From positions 124,001 through 188,000 of the forward strand of contig NZ_VTFT01000003.1 of the NCBI RefSeq assembly GCF_008244685.1: a stretch of 64,000 nt of DNA. Reading direction: 5' to 3'. The position numbers and the translations under genes are program-made. The notes below the pieces were generated by a model. It ran no database searches and was not told the DNA's origin. It saw nothing but the letters and a program-made list of their open reading frames with translations. Numbering within the stretch: the stretch's first letter is position 1; each line of letters begins with the position of its first letter. Shown here in pieces: positions 27,448-36,210 of this stretch. The stretch comes from Luteimonas viscosa. Its GTDB lineage: Bacteria > Pseudomonadota > Gammaproteobacteria > Xanthomonadales > Xanthomonadaceae.

Positions 27448-28749
27448 CTAACGTCCAACGGCGCATGTTGCGGCGAGCGCGCGTCTCGCCACATCGAAGG
27501 AGAAGTGTTGCTGAACGTGCCGCAAGCCGTTTGCCGACAACCGTTGCCAGAGTGCTTGGTCCTGATAGGCGCGGATCGCTGCGGTAGCCAGTGCGTCGGC
27601 ATCGTCGGCGAGCAGTACGTCCCCATCGTGCTCGAGGTGCATGCCTTCCGCCGCGCACGTGGTGGCGACGACCGGCATCCCGTGGGCCATGCATATGTTC
27701 ATCTTGCCCTTGACTCCGGCGCCGTAGCGCAGCGGCGCCAGGCCGACCCGGCAGGCGTCCAGCAACGGTTCCAGCCGGGGAACGTGGTCGTGGACCACCA
27801 CGCCGGGGCCTGCTCGTCGTACCGACGGCAATCGGGAGAGTCCTTCGCCCACCAGGTGCAGGGCGCAATCGGGCAGTGTGAGCCTGATCCGCGGGAAGAT
27901 CTCTCCAAGCAGCCAGTCCACCGCGTCGACATTGGGCGGGTGCCGCGCCCCGCCGATGAACAGCAGCCCCTGGCGCGAGCCGAATCCGGCCGACGTGGCG
28001 ACGGCTTCGTGGATGTTGGGCAGTACCTCGACTCGCACGCCCGGAAGTGCCCGCTGCAGCAGGTCGCGTTCCACGTGGCTGACCACCCACACGACGTGCG
28101 CGGCGGAAACCGCTGCAAGTTCCCGGCGCCGCGTGGACCGTGCCAGTCTTCTCAGCGTACTGTCGTCGCGCAGTTCCGCCTCACGCTGTTCGCGCAGATG
28201 ATGGAGGTCCACCGTGTCGAGGATCACGCAAGTCTCGGGGGCCACACGCCTGGCGAGGGGGGTCAGGAACTCCGCCAGGTGGTAGCGACTGATGACAAGC
28301 ATGTCGAAGCGGGCCAGGTGGTGGGCGAACCATTGCGGGTACGGGGCGCGATCCCGGCCCTGGTGCACGACCACGCCCATTTCACGCAGCGCCTCGGCAT
28401 AGCCGCCTGCCTCTTCGCGTCGATCGGGCAGGAACTCGACGGCGTCTCCCTCCGCCCGCAGCAGGCGGATCAGGTTGTAGGCTCGCAGCGAGCCGGAGTC
28501 ACGGTCCGGACGCGGAACGGCGACGTCGATCAGGAGCCAGCGGCGCGGCCTGGAAACGGAGAACCCGGAATCGGAGGCGATCGCTGGCAGCGTCGATGAC
28601 GGCGCAGCGGGCGCCTGGTCCACGGTTGCGAGGGGCGGAGCGAACATTCGTCTCAGCAGCGCTCTCCAACCGCTTACTCGAAGGGCGATCCGCATCCGGT
28701 GGAGGCGCGAGCCGAGGCGGCGCAGGTGGTACGACAGAAGGGCTGGCAC
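27448..28749 (-). CDS. GT4-like glycosyltransferase (upstream partner)
   Basis: The 433-residue protein has a basic, Leu-rich N-terminal extension (about residues 1-70) and then a GT-B domain starting RRWLLIDVAVPRPDRDSGSL. The C-terminal GT4-like domain includes GLLFIGGARHPPNVDAVDWL, APLRYGAGVKGKMNICMAHG and MPVVATTCAAEGM, the typical nucleotide-sugar binding end with a conserved Lys and Glu. It is the first gene of a two-gene unit with 26131-27447 and diverges from PBP1b (28883). By hand count, three 60-nt lines of this pair gave 37, 40 and 43 G+C, against 46 in one PBP1b line, weakly suggesting a different origin. Confidence 0.85.
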   Translation of the reverse strand: MPALLSYHLRRLGSRLHRMRIALRVSGWRALLRRMFAPPLATVDQAPAAPSSTLPAIASDSGFSVSRPRRWLLIDVAVPRPDRDSGSLRAYNLIRLLRAEGDAVEFLPDRREEAGGYAEALREMGVVVHQGRDRAPYPQWFAHHLARFDMLVISRYHLAEFLTPLARRVAPETCVILDTVDLHHLREQREAELRDDSTLRRLARSTRRRELAAVSAAHVVWVVSHVERDLLQRALPGVRVEVLPNIHEAVATSAGFGSRQGLLFIGGARHPPNVDAVDWLLGEIFPRIRLTLPDCALHLVGEGLSRLPSVRRAGPGVVVHDHVPRLEPLLDACRVGLAPLRYGAGVKGKMNICMAHGMPVVATTCAAEGMHLEHDGDVLLADDADALATAAIRAYQDQALWQRLSANGLRHVQQHFSFDVARRALAATCAVGR

Positions 28750-28882
28750 GGTCCGCTAGTGGCTCCTGCAGTCTGAACGGACGATCACTCGCAACGGCGG
28801 TGCAAATCGGGCGCTGCGCTAGACTCGACGAGGCGACATTCTCGCATCCCCGGCAGCCCGCAGGGGCAGGTCCGAGGAGCTT

Positions 28883-31390
28883 ATGGCCCGCATCGAGTAC
28901 GACGAAGACGAGCACGACGGCGACCGCGCCGGCGCTTCCGGCGGCGACTGGCGGCGCAGGCTGGTCACCTGGGCGCTGGCGCTGGCCGGGCTGGGAATCG
29001 GCTTCCTCGTCCCCTACACCCTGTACCTGAACCACCAGATCAGCGAGCGCTTCGGCGAACTGCGCTGGCAGGTGCCCACGCGCGTGTACGCGCGCCCGCT
29101 GCGGCTGGCGCCCGGGCTGGCGATGGACGCGCAGACGCTCAAGACCGAGCTCGACGCGGCCTCGTACCGCGCGGGCGACGGCACGCGCGCCGGCACCTAC
29201 CTGCGCGAGGAAGGACGCTGGACCATCGCCAGCCGCGGATTCCGCGATGTCGACGGCGTGGTCGGTCCCAGCCGGGTCGAGGCGCGCCTGTCCGGTGGAC
29301 GCGTCGCGTCGCTGAAGGACCTGGGCACCGGCAGGGCGATCAAGGCCGCGCGCCTGGACGCGGCGCGCATCGCCACGCTCTACGGCCAGCAGCAGGAGGA
29401 GCGCCGGCTGGTGCGCGTGGAAGACGTGCCGCCGCTGGTGACCGATACCCTGCAGGCGGTCGAGGACCGCGACTTCGCCCACCACCACGGCATCGATCTC
29501 GGCGGCATGGCGCGCGCGGCCTGGGTCAACCTGCGCTCGGGCGCGAAGAGACAGGGCGCCAGCACGCTGACCCAGCAGCTCGCGCGCAGCGGCCTGCTGG
29601 GAATCGGCCGCGAGCAGACCTGGAGCCGCAAGTTCAACGAGATCCTGTACGCGCTGCTGATGGAGGCGCGCTACGACAAGAGCACCATCCTCGAGGCCTA
29701 CCTCAACCAGGTCTACCTCGGCCAGCGCGGCGCGCAGGCGATCCACGGCATGGCCGCCGGTGCCGAGTTCTGGTTCGGGCGGCGGCTGGAGGACCTCGAC
29801 ACCGAGCACGTCGCGCTGCTCGTGGGCATGGTCCGCGGCCCGTCCTGGTACGATCCGCGGCGGCATCCGGAGCGGGCGAAGGCGCGCCGCGACTTCGTGC
29901 TGGCGAACATGCTCGAGACCGGGCTGATCGACCAGCCGGCGCACGACCGAGCAGTGGAGGCGCCGCTCGGCGTGACCCGTTCGCCCGGCAGCGTCGCCGC
30001 CAACCGCTTCCCCGCCTATGTCGACCTGGTGCGCCGGCAACTGGCGCGCGACTATCCGGCCGATGCGCTGCAGGGCGCGGGCCTGAGCGTGATGACGGGC
30101 ATGTCGCCCTCCGCGCAGGCGTATGCGGAAGCCTCGGTGACGGGCACCTTCGAGTCCTTGCAGACCGGCAAGCGCCCGCCACTGGAAACCGGTCTGGTGC
30201 TGACCGACGTGCACGACGGCGAGGTGGTCGCGGTGGTCGGCAGCCGCCGGCCCACGGTCCACGGCTTCAACCGGGCGGTCGAGGCGCAACGTCCGGTGGG
30301 TTCGCTGCTCAAGCCCTTCGTCTACCTGCTGGCGCTGGCCAGCCCGCGCGACTGGTCGCTCGCCACCTGGGTCGACGATTCGCCGGTGACGGTCACGCTG
30401 GAGAACGGCAAGCGCTGGTCGCCGGGCAATTCGGACGGGCGCAGCCACGGCACCGTGCGCGCGATCGACGCGCTCGCGCAGTCCTACAACCAGGCCACGG
30501 TGCGCATCGGCATGCAGGTACGGCCGGAACGGCTGGCGGACCTGGTGAAGACGCTGGCGGGGATCGAGGCACCGGGCAATCCGTCGCTGATCCTGGGATC
30601 GGTCGACCAGAGCCCGTACGCGATGGCGCAGCTCTACCAGTTCCTCGCCTCCGGCGGCGAAATCCAGCCACTGCATGCGGTGCGCGGCGTGCTCGATCCG
30701 GAAGGCCGGGTGGTCAAGCGCTACGACAAGGAGCCGGCGCCGGCCACCGAAGGCGATGCGATCGCGGCCCGGCTGGTGACGCTGGCGCTGCAGCACGCGG
30801 TGACCTCGGGCACCGGGCGTCGGCTGGTGAACGACGGCCTCGGCCGCCTCGGCGCCGCCGGCAAGACCGGCACCAGCAACGACGGCCGCGACAGCTGGTT
30901 CGCCGGCTGGACCGGCGACCACCTCGCGGTGGTCTGGGTCGGCAACGACCAGAACGAGCAGACCGGCCTGGTCGGCGCGACCGGGGCGATGCGGGTGTGG
31001 TCCGGGATCTTCGCCCACCTGCCCAGCGCGCCGCTGCGGGTCGGCAACGAGGGCCTGGACTGGCAGTGGGTGCTGCAGTCCAACACCACCGACGCGCAAT
31101 GCCCGGGCGCGCGCCGCTTCGCCTTCGTTGCCGGGTTCGCGCCGCCGTACGCGTCCTGCTCCTCGCTGCTGCCGCCCGATCCCTATGGTGCGGATCCGTA
31201 CGGTGAGGATCCCTACGGGGACGCGCAGGGGTCGCCCGAAGCGCAGGAGACGCGTTCGCGCGGCTGGCGCGACTGGTTCGGATTCGGCCGTCGCGAACCG
31301 CAGGCCGACCCGCCGCCGGCTCCTGCCCCCGCGCCTGTTCCCGCGCCGGCCCCGGCACCGGCATCCCCCGCGCCCGTCCCCACCGAGTAA
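28883..31390 (+). CDS. mrcB: PBP1b, bifunctional peptidoglycan glycosyltransferase/transpeptidase
   Basis: Class A penicillin-binding protein that polymerises and cross-links peptidoglycan. The 835-residue product has a short cytoplasmic start, one membrane helix (LVTWALALAGLGIGFLVPYT) and a UvrB-like UB2H region. The GT51 domain has catalytic Glu194 in LQAVEDRDFAHHHGID and QGASTLTQQLARS. The transpeptidase has nucleophile Ser474 in PVGSLLKP, an SYN-type motif (QSYNQATV) and KTGTSND. The tail is unusual, with repeats PDPYGADPYGEDPYGD followed by a Pro/Ala-rich end. GAGGAG precedes the ATG. The lipoprotein 3 bp downstream may be its regulator. Confidence 0.95.
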   Translation: MARIEYDEDEHDGDRAGASGGDWRRRLVTWALALAGLGIGFLVPYTLYLNHQISERFGELRWQVPTRVYARPLRLAPGLAMDAQTLKTELDAASYRAGDGTRAGTYLREEGRWTIASRGFRDVDGVVGPSRVEARLSGGRVASLKDLGTGRAIKAARLDAARIATLYGQQQEERRLVRVEDVPPLVTDTLQAVEDRDFAHHHGIDLGGMARAAWVNLRSGAKRQGASTLTQQLARSGLLGIGREQTWSRKFNEILYALLMEARYDKSTILEAYLNQVYLGQRGAQAIHGMAAGAEFWFGRRLEDLDTEHVALLVGMVRGPSWYDPRRHPERAKARRDFVLANMLETGLIDQPAHDRAVEAPLGVTRSPGSVAANRFPAYVDLVRRQLARDYPADALQGAGLSVMTGMSPSAQAYAEASVTGTFESLQTGKRPPLETGLVLTDVHDGEVVAVVGSRRPTVHGFNRAVEAQRPVGSLLKPFVYLLALASPRDWSLATWVDDSPVTVTLENGKRWSPGNSDGRSHGTVRAIDALAQSYNQATVRIGMQVRPERLADLVKTLAGIEAPGNPSLILGSVDQSPYAMAQLYQFLASGGEIQPLHAVRGVLDPEGRVVKRYDKEPAPATEGDAIAARLVTLALQHAVTSGTGRRLVNDGLGRLGAAGKTGTSNDGRDSWFAGWTGDHLAVVWVGNDQNEQTGLVGATGAMRVWSGIFAHLPSAPLRVGNEGLDWQWVLQSNTTDAQCPGARRFAFVAGFAPPYASCSSLLPPDPYGADPYGEDPYGDAQGSPEAQETRSRGWRDWFGFGRREPQADPPPAPAPAPVPAPAPAPASPAPVPTE

Positions 31391-31393
31391 GCC

Positions 31394-31921
31394 ATGAGAT
31401 CGAACGTCGTCCCCGCGATCGCGGCCCTGGCCGCCGCCCTGTCTGTCGCCGCCTGCAGCACCACGCCTCCGGCGTCGCAACCGGCGGCGCTCACCTCCGC
31501 CTCGCCGGAACAGATGGTCGCCGCGATCGACGCCGCCGCCGGCAGCGGCGAGGGCGAACTGGCGGTGCAGCCGCTGCGCGACCCGATGGTCGAGGACCTG
31601 CGCGCGCAGGCGCAACAGGCCCGTGCGCAGGGGAACTACGACGAGGCGGCCGCCGCGCTCGACCGCGCGCTGGCGATCGTCGCCGACGACCCGGCGCTGC
31701 TGCAGGAACGCGCCGAAACCGCGCTGCTGCAGCGCGACTTCGAGCGCGCCGGCACCCTGGCCGAACGCGCGTTCGCGCTCGGCGCGCAGGTGGGGCCGCT
31801 GTGCCGGCGCCACTGGGCGACGATCGAACAGGTGCGCCTGGTTGCTGGCGATGCCGCGGGCGCGGCATCCGCCAGGCACCAGGTCCAGGGCTGCAAGGTC
31901 GCGGGGCCGAACCGGTTCTGA
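31394..31921 (+). CDS. TPR-containing lipoprotein, possible PBP1b partner
   Basis: The 175-residue precursor has a signal peptide ending SVAAC, with Cys21 as the lipidated residue. After a linker it contains at least one TPR-like unit (ARAQGNYDEAAAALDRALAI, then DPALLQERAETALLQRDFER). It starts 3 bp after mrcB and ends 1 bp before the helicase gene. In E. coli the activator of PBP1b is the lipoprotein LpoB. This protein is not visibly an LpoB homologue, but a TPR lipoprotein coupled to mrcB is a natural candidate for a similar role. That role is inference from position only. Confidence 0.8.
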   Translation: MRSNVVPAIAALAAALSVAACSTTPPASQPAALTSASPEQMVAAIDAAAGSGEGELAVQPLRDPMVEDLRAQAQQARAQGNYDEAAAALDRALAIVADDPALLQERAETALLQRDFERAGTLAERAFALGAQVGPLCRRHWATIEQVRLVAGDAAGAASARHQVQGCKVAGPNRF

Positions 31922-31922
31922 G

Positions 31923-34043
31923 ATGACGGCAGCCGCATCCACGGAAGGCGCGGACACGCTCGCCGCACGCAGTTCCGCCGCGCTGTCGGAAGGCGGCCTG
32001 CTGGCGCAGCGGATCCCGGCCTTCGCCGCGCGCGAGGCCCAGCAGCGGCTCGCGGCGGCGGTGGCGGACACGCTCGGCGGCCGCGAGACCCTGCTCGCCG
32101 AGGCCGGTACCGGCACCGGCAAGACCTTCGCCTACCTGGTGCCGCTGCTGCTGTCGGGGCAGAAGGCGATCGTCTCCACCGGCACCCGCGCACTGCAGGA
32201 CCAGCTCTACCACCGCGACCTGCCGCGCGTGCGCGACGCGCTCGGCACCGGCCTCAAGACCGCGCTGCTCAAGGGCCGCGCCAACTACCTGTGCCGCTAC
32301 CGGCTCGAACGCGCCAAGGGCGAACCGCGCTTCACCTCGCGCGAGCAGATCGCGCAGTTCCAGCGCATCGTCGCCTGGAGCGGGCGCACGAAGATGGGCG
32401 ACCTGGCCGAGGTCGAGGCGCTCGCCGAGGATTCGCCGCTGCTGCCGATGGTCACCTCGACCGCAGACAACTGCCTGGGCAGCGAGTGCCCGATGTGGAG
32501 CGAGTGCTTCGTGGTGCAGGCGAGGCAGCGGGCGCAGTCGGCCGACCTCGTGGTGGTCAACCACCACCTGCTGCTGGCGGATCTTGCGCTCAAGCAGGAA
32601 GGCTTCGGCGAGATCCTGCCAGGCGCGCAGGCGTTCGTGGTCGACGAGGCGCACCAGTTGCCGGAACTCGCGGCGCAGTTCTTCGGCGAGGGCCTGTCGG
32701 CACGGCCGCTGGTGGAACTGGCGCGCGACGCGCTGGGCGAGAGCAAGGACGTGCCGGGCTCGCTGGCGATCGTGCAGGCGCCGTCGCGCGAACTCGAACA
32801 GGCCACGCGCGCGCTGCGCGCGACCATGGAGGGCCTGCCGATGCGCGGCACCCAGGCGCGCGCGCTGCAGTCGCCCGCGTTCGCCGACGGCCTGCGCGCG
32901 CTGGGCGATGCGGTGGCCGCGCTGCGCGACGCGCTGGCGCCGCTGCGCGAAGCCTCGCCGGGTTTCGATGCCTGCCACGCGCGGGCGCAGGAGATGATGT
33001 CGCGGCTCGGGCGCTGGACGAAGACGGCCCCGGAGCCGGCTTCCGGCAGGGCCGTCGAAGGACCTCGCGAACCGGGGGAGCAGGGCGACTCCGGATCCGA
33101 TTCCCCCGGCAGCGTCGACGACGACGTGCGCTGGTTCGAACTCTCGCCGCGCGGCTTCCGCCTGCAACGCACGCCGCTGGACGTGTCCGGCCCGCTGCGC
33201 ACGCATCGCGAACAGTCGCGCGCGGCCTGGATCTTCACTTCGGCCACGCTCGCCGTGGACGATTCCTTCGCGCACATCGCCACCCGGCTCGGCCTGGAGC
33301 AGCCCGCCACGCTGCTCGTCCCCAGCCCGTTCCACTGGCCCTCGCAGGCGCTGTGCTACCTGCCCATGCGCATGCCGCAGCCGGCCGACCGCGATTACAC
33401 CTGGGCCGTGATCGAGAGCATCCGGCCGGTGCTGCAGGCCTCCGCCGGCCGCGCCTTCGTACTGTTCGCCTCGCACCGCGCGCTGCGCGAGGCGGCCGAG
33501 CTGCTGCGCGAGGAAGGCGAGTGGCCGCTGTTCGTCCAGGGCGAGGCGCCGCGCCACGTGCTGCTGCAGCGCTTCCGCGAATCCGGCAACGGTGTGCTGC
33601 TGGGCGCGGCGAGTTTCCGCGAAGGCGTCGACGTCGCGGGCGCCGCCTTGAGCGTGGTGGTCGTCGACAAGCTGCCGTTCGCGGCGCCCGACGATCCGGT
33701 GTTCGAGGCGCGGCTGGACGCGATCCGCCGCGCCGGCGGCAACCCCTTCCGCGACGAGCAGCTGCCGCAGGCGGTGATCGCGCTCAAGCAGGGCGTGGGC
33801 CGCCTGATCCGCACCGAGACCGACCGGGGCGTGCTGGTGCTGTGCGACCCGCGGCTGACACAGAAATCCTACGGCGCGCTGTTCCTCGATTCGCTGCCGC
33901 CGTTCGCGAGCACGCGCGACGTGCGCGACGTGCACGCCTTCTTCGCCCGGGATCCGGTGGCGGCTGCGGACCACGCGCCTGCCGTGGCGGCTGCAGGCGT
34001 GGCGGGCACCGACGTGGCAGGGGCGGGCAAGGGTACGCCCTAG
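31923..34043 (+). CDS. DinG/YoaA-family ATP-dependent DNA helicase (iron-sulfur type)
   Basis: XPD-like superfamily 2 helicase of 706 residues. Walker A is EAGTGTGKTFAYLVPLLL. An iron-sulfur cluster domain follows with cysteines in NYLCRYRL and in NCLGSECPMWSECF (four in total). The DEAH box is VVDEAHQLPE, and the C-terminal motifs include GAASFREGVDVAGAAL and VGRLIRTETDRGVLVL. This arrangement fits YoaA/DinG, which helps replication past damage. The ATG at 31923 follows the lipoprotein stop by 1 bp. An Asp/Ser/Gly linker (near residues 385-400) and an Ala-rich tail are variable. Confidence 0.92.
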   Translation: MTAAASTEGADTLAARSSAALSEGGLLAQRIPAFAAREAQQRLAAAVADTLGGRETLLAEAGTGTGKTFAYLVPLLLSGQKAIVSTGTRALQDQLYHRDLPRVRDALGTGLKTALLKGRANYLCRYRLERAKGEPRFTSREQIAQFQRIVAWSGRTKMGDLAEVEALAEDSPLLPMVTSTADNCLGSECPMWSECFVVQARQRAQSADLVVVNHHLLLADLALKQEGFGEILPGAQAFVVDEAHQLPELAAQFFGEGLSARPLVELARDALGESKDVPGSLAIVQAPSRELEQATRALRATMEGLPMRGTQARALQSPAFADGLRALGDAVAALRDALAPLREASPGFDACHARAQEMMSRLGRWTKTAPEPASGRAVEGPREPGEQGDSGSDSPGSVDDDVRWFELSPRGFRLQRTPLDVSGPLRTHREQSRAAWIFTSATLAVDDSFAHIATRLGLEQPATLLVPSPFHWPSQALCYLPMRMPQPADRDYTWAVIESIRPVLQASAGRAFVLFASHRALREAAELLREEGEWPLFVQGEAPRHVLLQRFRESGNGVLLGAASFREGVDVAGAALSVVVVDKLPFAAPDDPVFEARLDAIRRAGGNPFRDEQLPQAVIALKQGVGRLIRTETDRGVLVLCDPRLTQKSYGALFLDSLPPFASTRDVRDVHAFFARDPVAAADHAPAVAAAGVAGTDVAGAGKGTP

Positions 34044-34107
34044 CTGGCCCGGGGCCCCGGCGGGAGGCAGGCTTCGACCATCGTCATCCTGCGAGTCGGA
34101 GCCCGTG

Positions 34108-35196
34108 ATGAGCCCCACCATCGGATCGGTTGCGACCCAGCTCGACCTGCCGCCACCGGTCGCGTGTCCCGCGGGGGCGCCACCCGCCGGCAGTGCGCAG
34201 GAGAACGCGCAGTGGTGGAGCGGGCTGTCGGCCCAGGAGCAGTCGAACCATCTCTCCAGCTACGGCTCGCAGCTCGGCGACATGGACGGCCTGCCCGCGG
34301 AGGTGCGGCACGAGGCCAACATGGCCGTGCTGCGGCACGACGCCGCCAACGGCGAGGACCGCCAGGCCTCGCAGGCGCTGCTCGACCGCATCGAGGCCTC
34401 GCAGTCCGGCCCGGCGTCCGATCGCCTGCTGCTGCTCGGGTTCGATCCGAAGAGCGGGGATTCCGACGCGCGCGCGATCGTCGCCATCAGCAACCCCGAT
34501 ACCGCCGACAACGTCGCGATCTTCGTGCCCGGCACCGGCACCGATGTCGGCAGCCTCGGCGGCAACATCGACCGCATGGCCGACCTGCAGGCGCAGGCCG
34601 AGACGATCCCCGGCTCCGGCGAGACATCGACCATCGTCTGGCTCGGCTACGACGCGCCCGACCACATCCCGGCCGCGGTGCTGGCCGGCTACGCCAACGA
34701 CGGCGCGCCGGCGCTGCGCGACTTCACGATCGGCCTGCGCGAGGCCCACCAGGGGCCGGACGCGCGCGTGACCGTCATCGGCCATTCCTACGGATCGACC
34801 GTGGTCGGCAGCGCCGATGCCATGGCCGGCGAGGGGCTGGCGGTGGACGACATCATCGCCATGGGCAGCCCGGGCATGGGCTACGAGGCCGAGGAACGCC
34901 GTCCCGGCTGGGGCCCGTTCCGGATCGACAGCCCGCTGGTGGACGACGTCAGCGACATGCACATCGACAGCGACCATTTCTGGGCCGGCGCCGCCAGCGA
35001 CGATGTCGTGAGCTACACGGAAGTGCACGGCAACAGCCCGGTCGACTGGAGCTTCGGCGGCCAGCGCATCACCACCGAGGGCGCGTCCGGGCACAGCGAC
35101 TACTGGAAGCCCGGCACCGAATCGCTGCGCAACCAGGCCTACATCCTGACCGGCAACTACGACCAGGTGGACACGGTCGGCCGCCGTCTCGGCTGA
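34108..35196 (+). CDS. DUF1023-like alpha/beta hydrolase
   Basis: The 362-residue predicted hydrolase has the nucleophile elbow VIGHSYGSTV with Ser227, preceded by the oxyanion-strand region NVAIFVPGTGTDVGSLGGNI. The N-terminal part carries a W-W-x-x-L-S-x-x-E-Q pattern (WWSGLSAQEQSNHLSSYG), then LGDMDGLPAEVRHEANMAVL. This W...L...DG.P...R..AN signature is the one I associate with DUF1023 hydrolases, which are mainly known from Actinobacteria. A late His (GHSDYWKPGTESL) could complete the triad. There is no obvious signal peptide. ATG 34108 is preferred (GGAG at 34098-34101); GTG 34105 is adjacent. It pairs with the lipoprotein at 35225. Confidence 0.82.
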   Translation: MSPTIGSVATQLDLPPPVACPAGAPPAGSAQENAQWWSGLSAQEQSNHLSSYGSQLGDMDGLPAEVRHEANMAVLRHDAANGEDRQASQALLDRIEASQSGPASDRLLLLGFDPKSGDSDARAIVAISNPDTADNVAIFVPGTGTDVGSLGGNIDRMADLQAQAETIPGSGETSTIVWLGYDAPDHIPAAVLAGYANDGAPALRDFTIGLREAHQGPDARVTVIGHSYGSTVVGSADAMAGEGLAVDDIIAMGSPGMGYEAEERRPGWGPFRIDSPLVDDVSDMHIDSDHFWAGAASDDVVSYTEVHGNSPVDWSFGGQRITTEGASGHSDYWKPGTESLRNQAYILTGNYDQVDTVGRRLG

Positions 35197-35224
35197 TCCG
35201 CCGCCCGGCGCTATGCTGTCGGGC

Positions 35225-35770
35225 ATGGAGACCCCACGCGAACGCAGCCCCCGGCGTCTCCCCATCGCCGGCACGCTTGCGTGCCTGCTGTTCGCCGGAT
35301 GCGCCGGCGCCGAGGACCCCGACCCCATGCAGACGCGAACCCCGCACCAGGCCGCCACCGAGTTCCTGCCGCAGGTGGAGGACGTGCTGGCCGGGCTGTC
35401 GGTGGAGCGCGAGTCGTTCGAGGTGCGCGCCAATCGCTGCGAGGGCGCGCAGGGCGAGACCCGCGACGACCTGTTCTACATCTGGGTCGGCCTGCGCGGG
35501 CTGGCCCCCGGCAACGACATCGCCGCCCAGATCGAGGCCACGCACGCGCGCTGGCAGGCGCAGGGCTGGGAGATGACCCGCTTCCGCAAGCTCGACAGCG
35601 GCGGCGTGAACCTCACCGCCACCGACCCGGCCAGCGGCAACACCTACACCCTCGACTCGGGTTTCAAGCCCGCGCCCGAGGCGTATCTCGCGGCGTTCTT
35701 CAACACCCCGTGCTTCCAGTCGCCCGAGGGCCAGGTCGCGTTCGGCCCGCTGCAGGTGCCGGGGTTCTGA
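35225..35770 (+). CDS. Lipoprotein partner of the DUF1023-like hydrolase, function unknown
   Basis: The 181-residue precursor has an Arg-rich start and a signal ending LLFAGC, with Cys26 as the probable lipidated residue. The mature domain (about 150 residues) contains two further Cys (NRCEGAQ and NTPCFQS), possibly disulfide-bonded, and the stretches DLFYIWVGLRG and YTLDSGFKPAPEAYLAAFFN. I do not recognise a named family. It starts 28 bp after the hydrolase stop, on the same strand, and is followed by the repeat region. An alternative start is ATG at 35213. Hydrolase plus small lipoprotein is reminiscent of effector-immunity pairs, but nothing here proves that. Confidence 0.8.
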   Translation: METPRERSPRRLPIAGTLACLLFAGCAGAEDPDPMQTRTPHQAATEFLPQVEDVLAGLSVERESFEVRANRCEGAQGETRDDLFYIWVGLRGLAPGNDIAAQIEATHARWQAQGWEMTRFRKLDSGGVNLTATDPASGNTYTLDSGFKPAPEAYLAAFFNTPCFQSPEGQVAFGPLQVPGF

Positions 35771-36210
35771 GCGACGGCGTTTGGCCCGTCGCCGCTCGCG
35801 ACGTCCGTGCGAAGTCCTGGAAACTACCTCTCGTCGCGGATCAGTTCTTCCTCCACATGCAAGGAGCCGCTGATTTTGCCGGCTTCGGGCCGGGGTCGTT
35901 CCGGGCCGGAGGTTGCTACTCGGCTCGGACCGCCCTGACCGAGCGGAGAGCGATCCCCGGGCGCCAGGACGTGGCGTCGGTCCGACGTCCCGACACAGAT
36001 GCTTAATCGCGGATCGGCTCTTCCCCGACAGGCGGAGAGCCCCCAGACCTTGCCGGGCTTCGCGACGGACCGCGCAGCGACCCTGTCCGAGCGGAGAGCG
36101 ATTCCCCGGCGGCAGGGCTCGGTGACGGTCCGAAAGCCAGACACCGCTCTTCACCGTGGGTCAGCTCTTCCTCGACAGGGGAGAAGGCACTTGATCCCGC
36201 CGGCGGGACG
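35771..36210. repeat. Non-coding region with about three degenerate copies of a ~150-bp repeat
   Basis: No supportable gene lies between 35770 and 36564. In this part, similar blocks recur. GAGCGGAGAGCGAT occurs at 35941 and again at 36089 (148 bp apart). TCGCGGATCAGTTCTTCC at 35834, ATCGCGGATCGGCTCTTCC at 36006 and GGGTCAGCTCTTCCTCGACA near 36158 are three versions of one segment, followed by ACAGG/ACATG. Copies are diverged and contain stops in several frames. Confidence 0.7.

Noticed and set aside
33085..33125. Possible vestigial heptamer insertion in the DinG-type helicase linker
   Set aside because: Only one GATTCCC-like unit is present and no complementary arm, so chance is a better explanation.
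35824..36144. 106-codon minus-strand frame in the repeat gap
   Set aside because: It spans two diverged copies of the ~150-bp repeat with inconsistent reading of the copies, so it is not under protein-level selection as far as can be seen.
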